Below are positions 25,300 to 34,586 of a DNA stretch of 64,000 bases, in pieces. The translations under genes were made by a program, and so were the position numbers. Positions within the stretch are counted from its first letter, which is position 1, and each line of letters begins with the position of its first letter. This DNA comes from Liolophura sinensis (Eukaryota > Mollusca > Polyplacophora > Chitonida > Chitonidae), in the NCBI RefSeq assembly GCF_032854445.1, contig NC_088300.1:51203682-51267681 (forward strand), given 5' to 3'. Under the pieces are notes generated by a model, which worked only from the letters and a program-made list of their open reading frames with translations, was not told where the DNA came from and did no database searches.

Positions 25300-25302
25300 T
25301 GT

Positions 25303-25434
25303 GACCTGTTTCATTCAGGGTATGTAGCGTTACGTTTACGTTGCTGTCACGGCAACGCAATACCTACAGGAATGGTCGCCACAGAAGTTAAGTGCATGTA
25401 ATTAACGTTACGTGCGTTTTGTGAAACAGGGGTC
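25303..25434. mobile_element. Foldback (MITE-like) element 2 of 5
   Basis: The left end GACCTGTTTCATTCAGGG with GCGTTACGTTTA faces the right end TAACGTTACGTGCG with TTTTGTGAAACAGGGGTC: terminal inverted repeats of about 30 bp bounding about 130 bp. The last GGTC also serves as the start of element 3. Confidence 0.78.
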
Positions 25435-25558
25435 GGTTTCATCAAGCATACTTAGCGTTAAGTATCATTCAGCTATGTGTATTTCATATCTCAACCACGT
25501 CTGTTGCCATGGTAGTTACGGGTTTACTTAACTAAGTGTGCTTCATGAAATCGGTCCC
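25430..25558. mobile_element. Foldback (MITE-like) element 3 of 5
   Basis: The left end GGTCGGTTTCATCAAGCATA CTTAGCGTTAAGTA faces the right end TTTACTTAACTAAGTGTGCT TCATGAAATCGGTCCC. The inverted repeat spans about 35 bp at each end of a 129-bp element, so nearly half the element is stem. Confidence 0.85.
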
Positions 25559-25563
25559 TGCAT

Positions 25564-25779
25564 GGCCCGTAAGGCCGATTCAACAAGGCCAGTTTTGACT
25601 TCAGTCAGAATTTCAAATATGATTTCAGAGCTTATTTTCTAGCCCTGTTTATTTAAATTTTGGCCACCTCATCAATGTTATCTGAAGACGAATGTGTGAA
25701 AACTTCGACTTCCATAACCAAAAACTAAGCATAGTGACAACAAAACTTAGATCAGAAACACCTTTGCGGAACTGGCCCC
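25564..25779. mobile_element. Foldback (MITE-like) element 4 of 5
   Basis: Begins GGCCGATTCAACAAGGCCAG TTTTGACTTCAGTCAG and ends CTTAGATCAGAAACACCTTT GCGGAACTGGCCCC, an imperfect inverted repeat. The interior (CTCATCAATGTTATC, then AACTTCGACTTCC) is shared with element 5. Confidence 0.72.
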
Positions 25780-25981
25780 TGCCATTTCTGACTAAAGTCA
25801 AAATTTGAAATACGTTCTCAAAGCTTATTTTGGGATTTTAGAAATTAAGATTTTTGCTTCTCATCAATGTTATCCTAACACAAATGTGTCCAAATTTCGA
25901 CTTCCAGTACCAAACCTAAGAATAGTGTAGAATTTTAAAATTTTTACTTAAGTCAGAACAGACTTTGTGAAAACAGCCCCA
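25780..25981. mobile_element. Foldback (MITE-like) element 5 of 5, left end shortened
   Basis: Same family as element 4: TCTGACTAAAGTCAAAATTT, CTCATCAATGTTATCC, ATTTCGACTTCCAGTACC, and a right end ACTTAAGTCAGAACAGACTT TGTGAAAACAGCCCC. The outermost left inverted repeat is missing or replaced by the end of element 4. Confidence 0.7.
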
Positions 25982-25989
25982 GGGGCAAC

Positions 25990-26555
25990 TGAAAAAGTAC
26001 GTATAAACATGAATTGCAAAGGTTTTTGATCTAAAACCGAGGGTTCTAGCAGAGTAACTACATGTGATTATTGAGTTACATTATTCTATTATTTTGTAGC
26101 TCGTCTTTGGCAGAATTAAACCGCACAATTCTACTTTAGAATTTTCAGAAAAACATCATCACTATACTTCATTTGATCAGTTTAATTCATCAGATTATCC
26201 GCTATCCCATGCAGTGTGATGTATTCATCTCTCCATCATCCACTGGCCAACCCTCACAATAAGTGGTAGAGTTATACCGTCACCCTTTTCATCGGTTCGT
26301 TACACTTTTAATTCATCGATGAGCCGAGGATATATATATGTGCTGCTTACTGAAGGCAAGACACATACAGGTGATTAACTGAAGATAGCCCCCAGACACT
26401 CTGTGTACCTCAAATGGCACTCGTGTAGATTAACTGACTAGCAAAGCGTTTATATGACTACACTGATATCTACATGTGATGGCAAAACCGTTTGTGTGTG
26501 TCGGACTTTCCTTCCGAGACTTAATCTAAACTTATTTAATCGGTTATAAAATGGA
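25990..26555. other. Intergenic, nothing recognised
   Basis: AT-rich sequence with no supported feature. Confidence 0.5.
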
Positions 26556-26559
26556 ATTG

Positions 26560-27035
26560 CTGTATTGATGGAGGAGCACAATTCCCCTGGCGGCGACCTC
26601 CCTCTGTGATCGAAAGCCGGGTCCAATACGCTACACACGATCACAGTGCCCGAAAACACTTAGACAATTGGACAGCGAACGACGACTGGAACTATTATCG
26701 AGACTTGCTAAGAGACGGACATTATTTACAAAGACTCGCTGCCCCCGGCCGAAGGTTACACAGATCCAGGGGGCGCTTTTCTCTTACAACATCACACTTC
26801 AGCTCCATCACCTCGAGATGAAAAGGAACATTACGAAAATTACATTGGGACATTTTTGATTCCAAAAACACGATTCATAAAGGATTTCTGACGGCCGCAG
26901 TATCTGAGTTGCGTCCCCTGTGGACATACATCAGATGAGTGTGAGCTAATCCATTTGTCTGCGAACTCAACAGGCCTGCTTCGGGGGGAAATAATTCTCT
27001 CGGTATCGCAAAGGTTTAGTTCTCCGGCCATAATT
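26560..27035. promoter_or_regulatory. Candidate conserved regulatory element
   Basis: Repeat-free, GC-balanced stretch about 7 kb upstream of Hmx. Three overlapping short frames on both strands argue against coding. Support is only composition, uniqueness within the window and proximity to a developmental gene. Confidence 0.2.
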
Positions 27036-27039
27036 TATA

Positions 27040-28115
27040 GATGGTGGATTGGCACGTTTTAAGAAGTCACTTTTTTTTCACATTGCTTTTTTGAAACTTG
27101 ATCTGGAAATGACGAACACGTTACTGATTCCCTGTATAAATGATCTTACACATCTGACCCCACTCTCAAAAAATAAGATTTGTAAATGGCATATACATGT
27201 TTGACCCTGGCCTTTCAAATAACGTGAATTAAAAACGTATAGCACCGTCTATATTACACTGCAATTATATAGATATAAAATATTTTTATATGGACGACGA
27301 GGGAAAGTTTTGATGTATTAGAGACATGCGCTTATAATAAGAGCCATAGATAGTAATATACTTTTGACCATGGAATATACTTGAATACAGCGTTAAATGT
27401 CCAACATTTATAAGTTAAATGGAAGCATACTAATTTATCCATTACGGTTTGTTTCAAGCACAGCTCTAAGCCAGATCCACATGCGGTTAGCCTTTACTAA
27501 AGCAGATACACCAATTGATGGAATCTTTATATCCGCTATAATAGAAAGCCAGCATATTGCAGGGTTTTGTACACCTTCGTGGTATACTGTCTGAAAATCG
27601 ATGAATATTTCTTGTCTCTATACATCATATTATCGCGTCATGCTGACAGTAGAAAGGTGTATCCTCGCTAGGCAATATTGGTGACCAAATCTGCTACCAC
27701 CGTAATTCTCGTATTTTGCTTATCCAGAAAGTCAATATTATCATACACATCTTATTTTTGAAAAATGCAGATCAAATAATTAACTACCATAAATGATGGC
27801 CGAGGCGACGTGCATAGTATTTTCGCTTTTATCTATTGTACCCTCGCATGTACACGTGCACTGCCAGACGTGTGTAATTGGGAATAAATGTTAACTGCTC
27901 TTGTGTACAACCTTTGCACCATCGGTCTTGAGTGTGTTATTTTTTTCACATTTAACTGAGTGATCGGGAATAGAGATGTATCCTAGGGTGTAGTTTAATT
28001 CACTTGGTCGATGTGACTTAATGTAATTTGGCTCAAAAATGCCTATTATCCGTTAACGGATCGATGCGCAGCTGAAAAGCCTGTGCGTTATATAATTTAA
28101 AAAAGTGGCCTAGAG
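27040..28115. other. Intergenic, nothing recognised
   Basis: AT-rich non-coding sequence; no repeat copy recognised. Confidence 0.5.
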
Positions 28116-28119
28116 TTCG

Positions 28120-29170
28120 AGGAGAGATGTCAGCTCAACTCGTGATTAGCCGATTCCTCAATTCGTGATCTTCAAATATTTCTCTTTTACACCTGTTAAG
28201 AATTTGCCATTAGCGAAGATAATTTCATTACTGTGGTAACAAAGCGTAGAAGCTTTGGTACGAGGCACCTGACTCCTTTGTGTGCGAGACAGGGACGTTC
28301 CGAAGAGGTCGTCATTGAGAGAGCTTAAGGATGACAAGCGAGTAACGACCAGGGCACGCCGCCGCTCGGGTTACGGCTCGCTCCTTTCTCAAGGAGCCCT
28401 CGAAACTCATCCCTCTCACTTCCATTATCTCCTCTCAGTGCTCTCTGCCATACAATAGCCCGTCTTCTGGCGACGTCCTTTCTTAATTGATGTTCTATCG
28501 GGCGGACAAACCTTTCAAATCTTCACAAGGGGTCTTCTCACAATGGTTTCTTGCCACGCTTAGCCAGGAGCGAGAAAAGCAAGCAATCTGTATTAATGGC
28601 ACAGTCCTCCATCGGACGTTCGAGTTCATTAACTGTATTTTCAAGCAGCTAATTAAAAGGGTGATCTTTTTGTACGTTTAATGACCGCAAATGGACGACC
28701 ACCTATTAGAAATAACCAGAACAGCCCTAAAAGCAAAAGTCACCCCAGAGAGGTTGCCGCCCCCCTGACGACTCCCTGTACCAATCAGAGAGCAGACAGA
28801 GATTGCGTAGTCGCGCAGTCTCAAAATTAACCATGGCACTGGTATCTACCCCTGGGAACCATTGAGGGAGTAAGACGGGCGATCGAGCCAGGAGCGCTTA
28901 GCGATTGTCTGTCGACTCAACACTCTTCCCAAGCCCCATCCATAACCGGGAGAAACCTGACAAAATCATCTCCGGACTAATGCCTGTCTTTGCCCTCGCA
29001 GCTTCCATTCATTTTCACCCTGCTTTCCCACCCCACCCCCATCCAAATATCCCTCCGGGAGTGGCAGGCTTTGCCTCGCTTTCACGCCCTATACACTTCG
29101 CCAGGCAGTCGAGGGTTGAAGAAAGCCCGGGGCCAGGACCCGTTCGAATTGCCAATGTTATTTTGATTGT
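28120..29170. promoter_or_regulatory. Candidate conserved regulatory cluster upstream of Hmx
   Basis: About 1 kb of unique, GC-balanced sequence about 5-6 kb upstream of the Hmx start, with repeated homeodomain cores (GTGATTAGCCG, GCCATTAGCG, TTCATTACTG, TTCATTAAC, GCTAATTAAAAG) and a CCAATCAG near 28780. No frame here has a domain; the 89-codon frame at 28905-29174 is Pro/His-rich and unconvincing. Confidence 0.28.
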
Positions 29171-29174
29171 GTAG

Positions 29175-30055
29175 TTCAGCTAATATAGAGTTCGTGGCTT
29201 GTTTACACCGTGTCAGTTCTTTTAAGTTTATACAAGGCCTACAAGCTTAGCATCTTACCGAGCTGTAGTTAGCGTTCCACCGGTGCTATTGGATGTACAT
29301 AAGTACCAAATGCCCCCTAGGTACCCGTCATTTCTTTTTAATCTGTCTGGATTATTTCCACAATAATAATGAATACAAAGTAATGGCATAACCAGTTATC
29401 GAATCATTAGATACAAGAATTTGACATTCGACTGATTAAGGCCAGGCTCTATATAGACCAACACCCATGTGATAGTACAGAACTGACTCGTATTACATCG
29501 GTTGAGAGTTCGAATCCCCTCTAGGCTAAGTTGACTCTATTCTGGCGTATATTTCTATTATACCTGGCTTTGTTGCCTGCATGACTGTAAGACGAATGAA
29601 GAATACCAGTGTACATTTTTGGAATACAAATTGTACACGTATACATGAGAACCGCGAGCTTTATAGAGCAGTACACATTATCCAGAATGTTTAGCCTGTA
29701 TATTAACCCGTTTGATTTATAGATATATGGATGAATTTTACATTTTGGAATTCTTGACAGTGGATTTCGTGGAAAGCATGCTTTTTTACGCAATCCACAC
29801 GAGCTATTGGATAGCCTCAAAAGCCAACAAGCCCAGAAAGAAAGATAGCGTTAAACGTCTTTAATAAAATGTTTCAAAATTAGAAGTGCAGCCAAACTGT
29901 AACAAAAGCCTCGACTTTTTCTTTAGCACCTAGTTCCAAATCAGGAAAACTTGTCTGATAACTTAAAGTTAGTGTGCAGAAGACGTTAACTGTTAATTGA
30001 ATCCGCAATCTCGATATCGCTTGGACGTGTTTTATTTCCGTTGGTGTTAATTCTC
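29175..30055. other. Intergenic with one isolated B-box-like motif
   Basis: AGAGTTCGAATCCCC near 29507 resembles a pol III B box, but no acceptor stem or full cloverleaf can be drawn around it, so it is at best a decayed SINE head. Otherwise featureless. Confidence 0.4.
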
Positions 30056-30059
30056 TTGT

Positions 30060-30610
30060 ATTTAGCGGCTCCGCATGTATGCCCGCCCGCATCCTCCACA
30101 GCTCCAGCCATCCCAGCAAGAAATCTCCACCCTTCTGTCCATCTTGATTTTCCCGGGATGTTTCTTCCTTCCAGCTTTCACGCTAGTTTTTGGGTCGTAA
30201 TGCATTTTTGTCGCTATTAATAAGTGATAGCATAAATCAGTGGCACTTGGTGGGACAAGACGATGTCACCGCGCGGGGCAGCTCGTCTCCCCGGCGTTCA
30301 CCATGTCTCTGCGGACCGACCAGAGCTGGCAAGGTACGAGCTGATTTAAAGCCTTCTCACCCATTAATTGCGCGAAACCACGACAATGCTTTTCAGTGGG
30401 AGGAAATGCGGTGGCTCTTGGAGTATATTGATCGATGATCGATAAAATTAATAAAAGATCTGAGGTTTTCTTGATGTATTTCACATAAGGTCCCCAAGGA
30501 AAAATCAAACATCTTAGGCTCTTTTGTCAATGTTAAGAGTTTTTCATACCTTTTGCCCATTTGCATATGACGCCCGGCCTCCTCGAATGGTGCCATTTTT
30601 TGTTTTCAGT
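30060..30610. promoter_or_regulatory. Candidate conserved regulatory element with Hmx-type sites
   Basis: Unique sequence about 4 kb upstream of Hmx. It includes CAGTGGCACTTGG near 30240, which holds CACTTG (reverse of CAAGTG, the reported Hmx/Nkx5 core), an ATAAGTGATAG, and a CCATTAATTGCG. An autoregulatory input is possible but is inference from short motifs. Confidence 0.25.
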
Positions 30611-30771
30611 TTTCCTACCACATCTTCGATATAAGATCAAACTTTTATTACAAGCCCTTTTGACAATCTCCATACAGGGGTATTTTAGTTTTTGTTACAA
30701 AGAAAAAAACAATCTCAGGAAATAATTACGGATCCATCTGACCAAATTTAGACTTCACGCAAGCAAGGACA

Positions 30772-30840
30772 TGTAACATTATTATGTAACATTTTCGGTT
30801 GTATCCATGTAACATTATTATTTTGGGTTGTATCCATGAA
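30772..30840. repeat. Short direct duplication, about 35 bp
   Basis: ATGTAACATTATTA and GGTTGTATCCATG each occur twice in tandem with a 1-4 base difference between copies. Confidence 0.65.
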
Positions 30841-31097
30841 GACAGTATTGTGTCTGGAATATAAGATCTTCTTTACAACTAAATGAAGTCGTTATAAAAC
30901 CACGCAGTGTTTGAGAGAATAAAACTCTAGCGGTTGTTAAGGTGCCCGCATATAAATATATCTATTTTTTGTCTCCACAACTTAAAACCTGGAATTTTTA
31001 CGAGGCCAAGGTCTTTTAAAAAAACGCAAACACAATGTCTCGTCACTCATACCCTATACTCTTCACGAGATTCCTATTAAACAGGAAACGCCTGACG

Positions 31098-31290
31098 TCA
31101 CAGTGGAAACAGATGTCTTCTCAGATAAAAGAAATAACTCGAGCCTAATTGGTTAAAATTTATAACATGGTGTCGATTTCGATTTTTTCCACGTGAACGT
31201 TTTTGTTTATTATGAACTGCGATATCTAACTTAATTTTACAACATCCCAAAAATAAAAAGGTGTACGCTTTTGAAACTTCGTGTGGGCTA
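31098..31290 (-). repeat. Interspersed repeat family D, copy 2
   Basis: Same orientation and block order as 7783-7976. Antisense translation gives NRHHVINFNQLGSS, matching the other copy's KRHHVINFYQLGAS. No complete frame survives in either. Confidence 0.65.
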
Positions 31291-31726
31291 TTGTATGGAT
31301 ACATATATACATGCATTTGATCTAGTGTTGTCTTTTCATTTTATATGTACCAGTCAGAGGTGATACTGTGCTTAAGTGTCCATATCTGTCACGTTCACTG
31401 ACGGTGCTTAGCCTGAATCTATTTGTGTACAACGTGTATAGGCAATAGAGGACACATGTTTAGGCAAAACAAATTGACTGATTACCCATATCGAACTGAA
31501 AGCCGATACGTTTTTCGGCCAAACAAATTCAGTCAGATCCTCAATCAAGTAGACAGAGCATTCGTGTTCAGGTAAAACAGATTGACTCAATACCTATATC
31601 AGCTAACTATTTATAGGAAAAACAAAGCGACTCAATTTGTATATCGGTACATATCCCTGCACAAGGAAAAAGCAGGAGAACAAGCCCTGTCAAATCATCT
31701 GACCACTTCAGGACCGTTAACCATTA

Positions 31727-31985
31727 CTGGTGTTAATTTCATACAAAGCCTGGTTATTGGTGTTAATTTATTTATTTATTTGGTGTTTTTCGCCTTACTC
31801 AAGAATGTTTCACTTTTACGACGGCGGCTAGCGTTATGGTGGTAGGAAATCGGGCAGAGCGCGGTGGAAACTCACGGCCATCCACAGGTTGCTGTCAGAC
31901 CTTTCCACGTACGGCCGGAGATGGTGTTAATTTCATATAAAGCCTGGTTAACTCTGTTAATTTCTTTCAAAGTCTGGTTAACGGG
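31727..31985. repeat. Short tandem repeat (about 30 bp) interrupted by a SINE
   Basis: The unit TGGTGTTAATTTCATACAAA GCCTGGTTA occurs before and after the SINE, followed by a third, weaker copy (CTGTTAATTTCTTTCAAAGT). The middle unit is split by the SINE at 31770-31921. Confidence 0.85.
31770..31921 (-). mobile_element. SINE family A, 5'-truncated, with 12-bp target-site duplication
   Basis: The (TTTA)n tail, TTTGGTGTTTTTCGCCTTAC, ACGACGGCGGCTAGCGTTAT and CCACGTACGGCCGGAG follow the family order. TGGTGTTAATTT flanks it directly at 31758-31769 and 31922-31933. That is consistent with L1-type target-primed insertion, although the host tandem repeat carries the same word. Truncated before the tRNA head. 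Confidence 0.88.
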
Positions 31986-32249
31986 TTTCACTGGAATTGA
32001 CATAATACAGAATGGAAGAAATGATCACATTACTACTGTATGGTTAACATAACGGTGTTTTCCATGCCTTTTCCCCCAAGTGTTTTGCCGTCTATTGTCC
32101 CAATGAGCACTTTGCTATTATTTGCTTGTATGGGTTTGTGTGGGGTGTTCTGGTTGGCTGAGCATGTATAGCCGACGTGAATGATCCTCTCGGGCGAAAT
32201 GAAAAACCACTTGAGAGCCCTGAGTGGGGACGAGTGACTAATATGAGAT

Positions 32250-32460
32250 GTTCTTCAAAGGTACTTGACCAGCTCTCGACGGGACAGCAGCCTCTCCAAC
32301 TGATGACACCAAATCGCCACCTAGAGACCCCGTTCAGCCAATGCACCGCACTCGGACCGCGTTTGAGTTCGCATCCCAGCGGGGTACACGACACTGATAC
32401 GATCTGGAACAAGCCAAATGTACCACCCCGGGGCAACAATAACAAAATTATCACACCCTT
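32250..32460 (+). mobile_element. Possible tRNA-related SINE fragment
   Basis: CGTTTGAGTTCGCATCCCAG contains a B-box-like GAGTTCGCATCC (one mismatch to consensus), followed by CGGGGTACACGACAC, a form common after SINE heads. No second copy exists in the window, and no clean A box or cloverleaf was found. Confidence 0.3.
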
Positions 32461-32804
32461 TTAGAATAACTGGGCGCAAAGGAAATTTCATTCGATTAGA
32501 AAAGAAATTAAATATGTTAAAATCAATATTTTCACAATAAACGACTATTCATGTTAAAATGAACACCACTTTGGTTCAAAATTATACTGGCTGCTAAATA
32601 GGCTGGAGCTAAAAGCATTCTCATTTCTATAGATAGCTATGTTTCAGTGTTATTATTAGCATACAGTAAATATTAAAATAACAGTGTCACTGACGATAAT
32701 GAATTTTGGTAATGCGAAAATGTAAGGACACATTACAAAACTATTTGTATATCAAAACCTGATATATGTATGTATGCATAAGCGTAAATAAATCGGTATA
32801 GATT

Positions 32805-32885
32805 AAAAACGTGACTAAGGTAAATTGACAAGAAGCCGTATTTCACCGGTTACGTGTGGCCATTGGCCCGCTATCATACTGTTGT
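32805..32885 (+). repeat. Interspersed repeat family B, copy 3
   Basis: TGACTAAGGTAAATTGACAA, GCCGTATTTCACCGGTTACG, TGGCCATTGGCCCGCTATCA and TACTGTTGTCGTGC align with the family B copy at 19775. Confidence 0.78.
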
Positions 32886-32889
32886 CGTG

Positions 32890-33715
32890 CCTCTTTTTTT
32901 TCTTCTCATTTTTACATTATCATTCCACTGAAAGAGAACAAACGTTTCAAACTATATGAACCAATGTACAAAAATTATGCACAATCTTGTACATGTATAT
33001 GTACACATATATTTAGGTGTCGGTTTATGTTTGACTGTTGACATAGTTTGTAGCGTCTTCACACAAGGTATAAAGTGAATTCATTCATGTTTCATGTAAT
33101 ATGGGCAAATCGGCAGCCTGTGACATATCAATGTTTCTGATTTTAGCAAATTTATACATACCAATTAAAACTCTATTATAACATTCGTGGGTATAAATGA
33201 CCCGGTATTATATGTACATTTAAACATAGATAAAGTGATGATTATTACATATTAAATGCAGGACATATGGCTCTTCAGATATATCGTGAAGGACTTCCTT
33301 ATATCTGACATAAAGTAGAGCACTGTCACCTATATCGGCTATCTCCCTGGATTTCTTCTCCTTTAAATCCATGATGTTTTTATGTAATTGTTTTTCTTTT
33401 CAACCACTTACTGTGACATACGATTACACCCGTCATTAAAAGGGCCTGTTTAATTTTTAACAGCTCTACATGAAAAAGTAATAAATTCCCTATAGCCTTA
33501 GTGACATAAATAGTTAAGATAAGAGCTTCTCTTCACGCTCGTAGTTTATGCGCTTTTATTTTTTTCTTTTCGCCCTTCTTTCAAAAACAATAATCAGAAG
33601 TCATCGAGGAGTCGAGCGTATAATTACAGATGACAAGTCGCACTGGTTTGAAGCGATCGACATCGGAACAGTATAGCAGTCAGTAATTAAGTAGGTGGAG
33701 TAACATCATAGACAT
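32890..33715. other. Upstream flank of Hmx, nothing recognised
   Basis: AT-rich, no repeat copy or coding frame supported. Confidence 0.5.
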
Positions 33716-33719
33716 TGCC

Positions 33720-34228
33720 AAGCCGGCATCTCATCACCTCTTTGTCTGTGGCCAATGGGAGAGAGTCTTCCGCATGCATTGGCCGATCAGTTAACTTGTG
33801 CTGTGAGAGTGTTTCCTCTGCAATTATCACTGTATGGGGCGACGTTAGACGCCATTCCTGATCTAGCTGGTTGTCTTCAGAGAAGCAGACGACAAAAACA
33901 CATCACATCTCGTCGTTTGCCAAGAGTTATCCAAGTGCAACGCGTCTGGAAGATTCGTTTATTTTTCCTGTCATTAGCAAACAAAGGAAACAAAAATCAA
34001 AATGTAAGCCGTCAAAACCGGCGAGAGACATATTGTGGACAGAAGAAAAAAAGAAAGATCAAGATTTCTGACTCGGTGATTGATTCTGGATCGGATCGCG
34101 TCACGTAACAAAGTCTGGATGATAAACATAAAGGTCGTCCGCTCTGACTGCTGTTTTGGACAAACATCAAAGGGAATATTTAAACTAAATTTCGTCAAAT
34201 TTAAACGCTCTGCAGACAAGAGTGGATC
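33720..34228 (+). promoter_or_regulatory. Probable Hmx promoter-proximal region and 5' UTR
   Basis: This stretch lies immediately upstream of the Hmx start codon. Two CCAAT-type motifs are visible, GGCCAATGGG near 33750 and CATTGGCC near 33779 (opposite strand). There is no convincing TATA box at a sensible distance, and the transcription start cannot be fixed. The open frames here begin at different ATGs, overlap each other and resemble no family, so they read as chance frames in leader sequence. Confidence 0.35.
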
Positions 34229-34586
34229 ATGTCGTCTAAAACAACGACTGACACGAAATCGGACTCAGGGCCAACCACATCTACATCGACCAAATCATCC
34301 TTCAGCATCAGCAGCATTCTGAGCAGAGATGATAAGAAAGATGACGAAAAGTTCAAATCTGTAAATTTAAGAGAAACTGTATCTACCTCTCCTCACGATG
34401 ACAGACGGTCTGTATCGAAGAGCGGGGAATCCATGTTCAGCTTCCTTGATGCTCGCCTAGCGGCCCATTACCAACAAGCGAATTCGTCTTATATGGACTG
34501 GGCAATCCACGCCAAGAACAGTGCGGCTGCTTTGGGATGTTTCTCTCTTTACTCATCCAGCCCCTATTTCCCTCTTTCTTTGCAAC
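34229..34586 (+). CDS. Hmx: Hmx coding exon 1 (residues 1-119 and first base of codon 120)
   Basis: The ATG at 34229 has A at -3, and an in-frame TAA lies 27 bp upstream at 34202-34204, so coding cannot extend further 5' without another exon. The segment encodes a Ser/Thr-rich start, the eh1-like FSISSIL, a charged stretch ([11 protein letters not shown]), and an aromatic patch (YMDW, then [12 protein letters not shown]). In vertebrate Hmx proteins a Tyr/Trp/Pro-rich patch sits in a similar place before the intron. The exon ends CAAC followed by GTAAGTAT, a near-ideal donor, leaving phase 1. Confidence 0.93.

Noticed and set aside
29500-29530. Possible tRNA gene from AGAGTTCGAATCCCC
   Set aside because: A B-box-like motif only; I could not draw an acceptor stem, anticodon arm or A box at the right spacing.
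32092-32454. 120-codon minus-strand frame opposite a 95-codon plus-strand frame
   Set aside because: Both strands open at one place, with a B-box-like motif inside; more likely a SINE fragment.
33755-34322. Several overlapping frames just before Hmx (for example 117 codons at 33755)
   Set aside because: Occur in three frames and both strands in the probable 5' leader; no domain. The Hmx start at 34229 is bounded by an in-frame stop at 34202.
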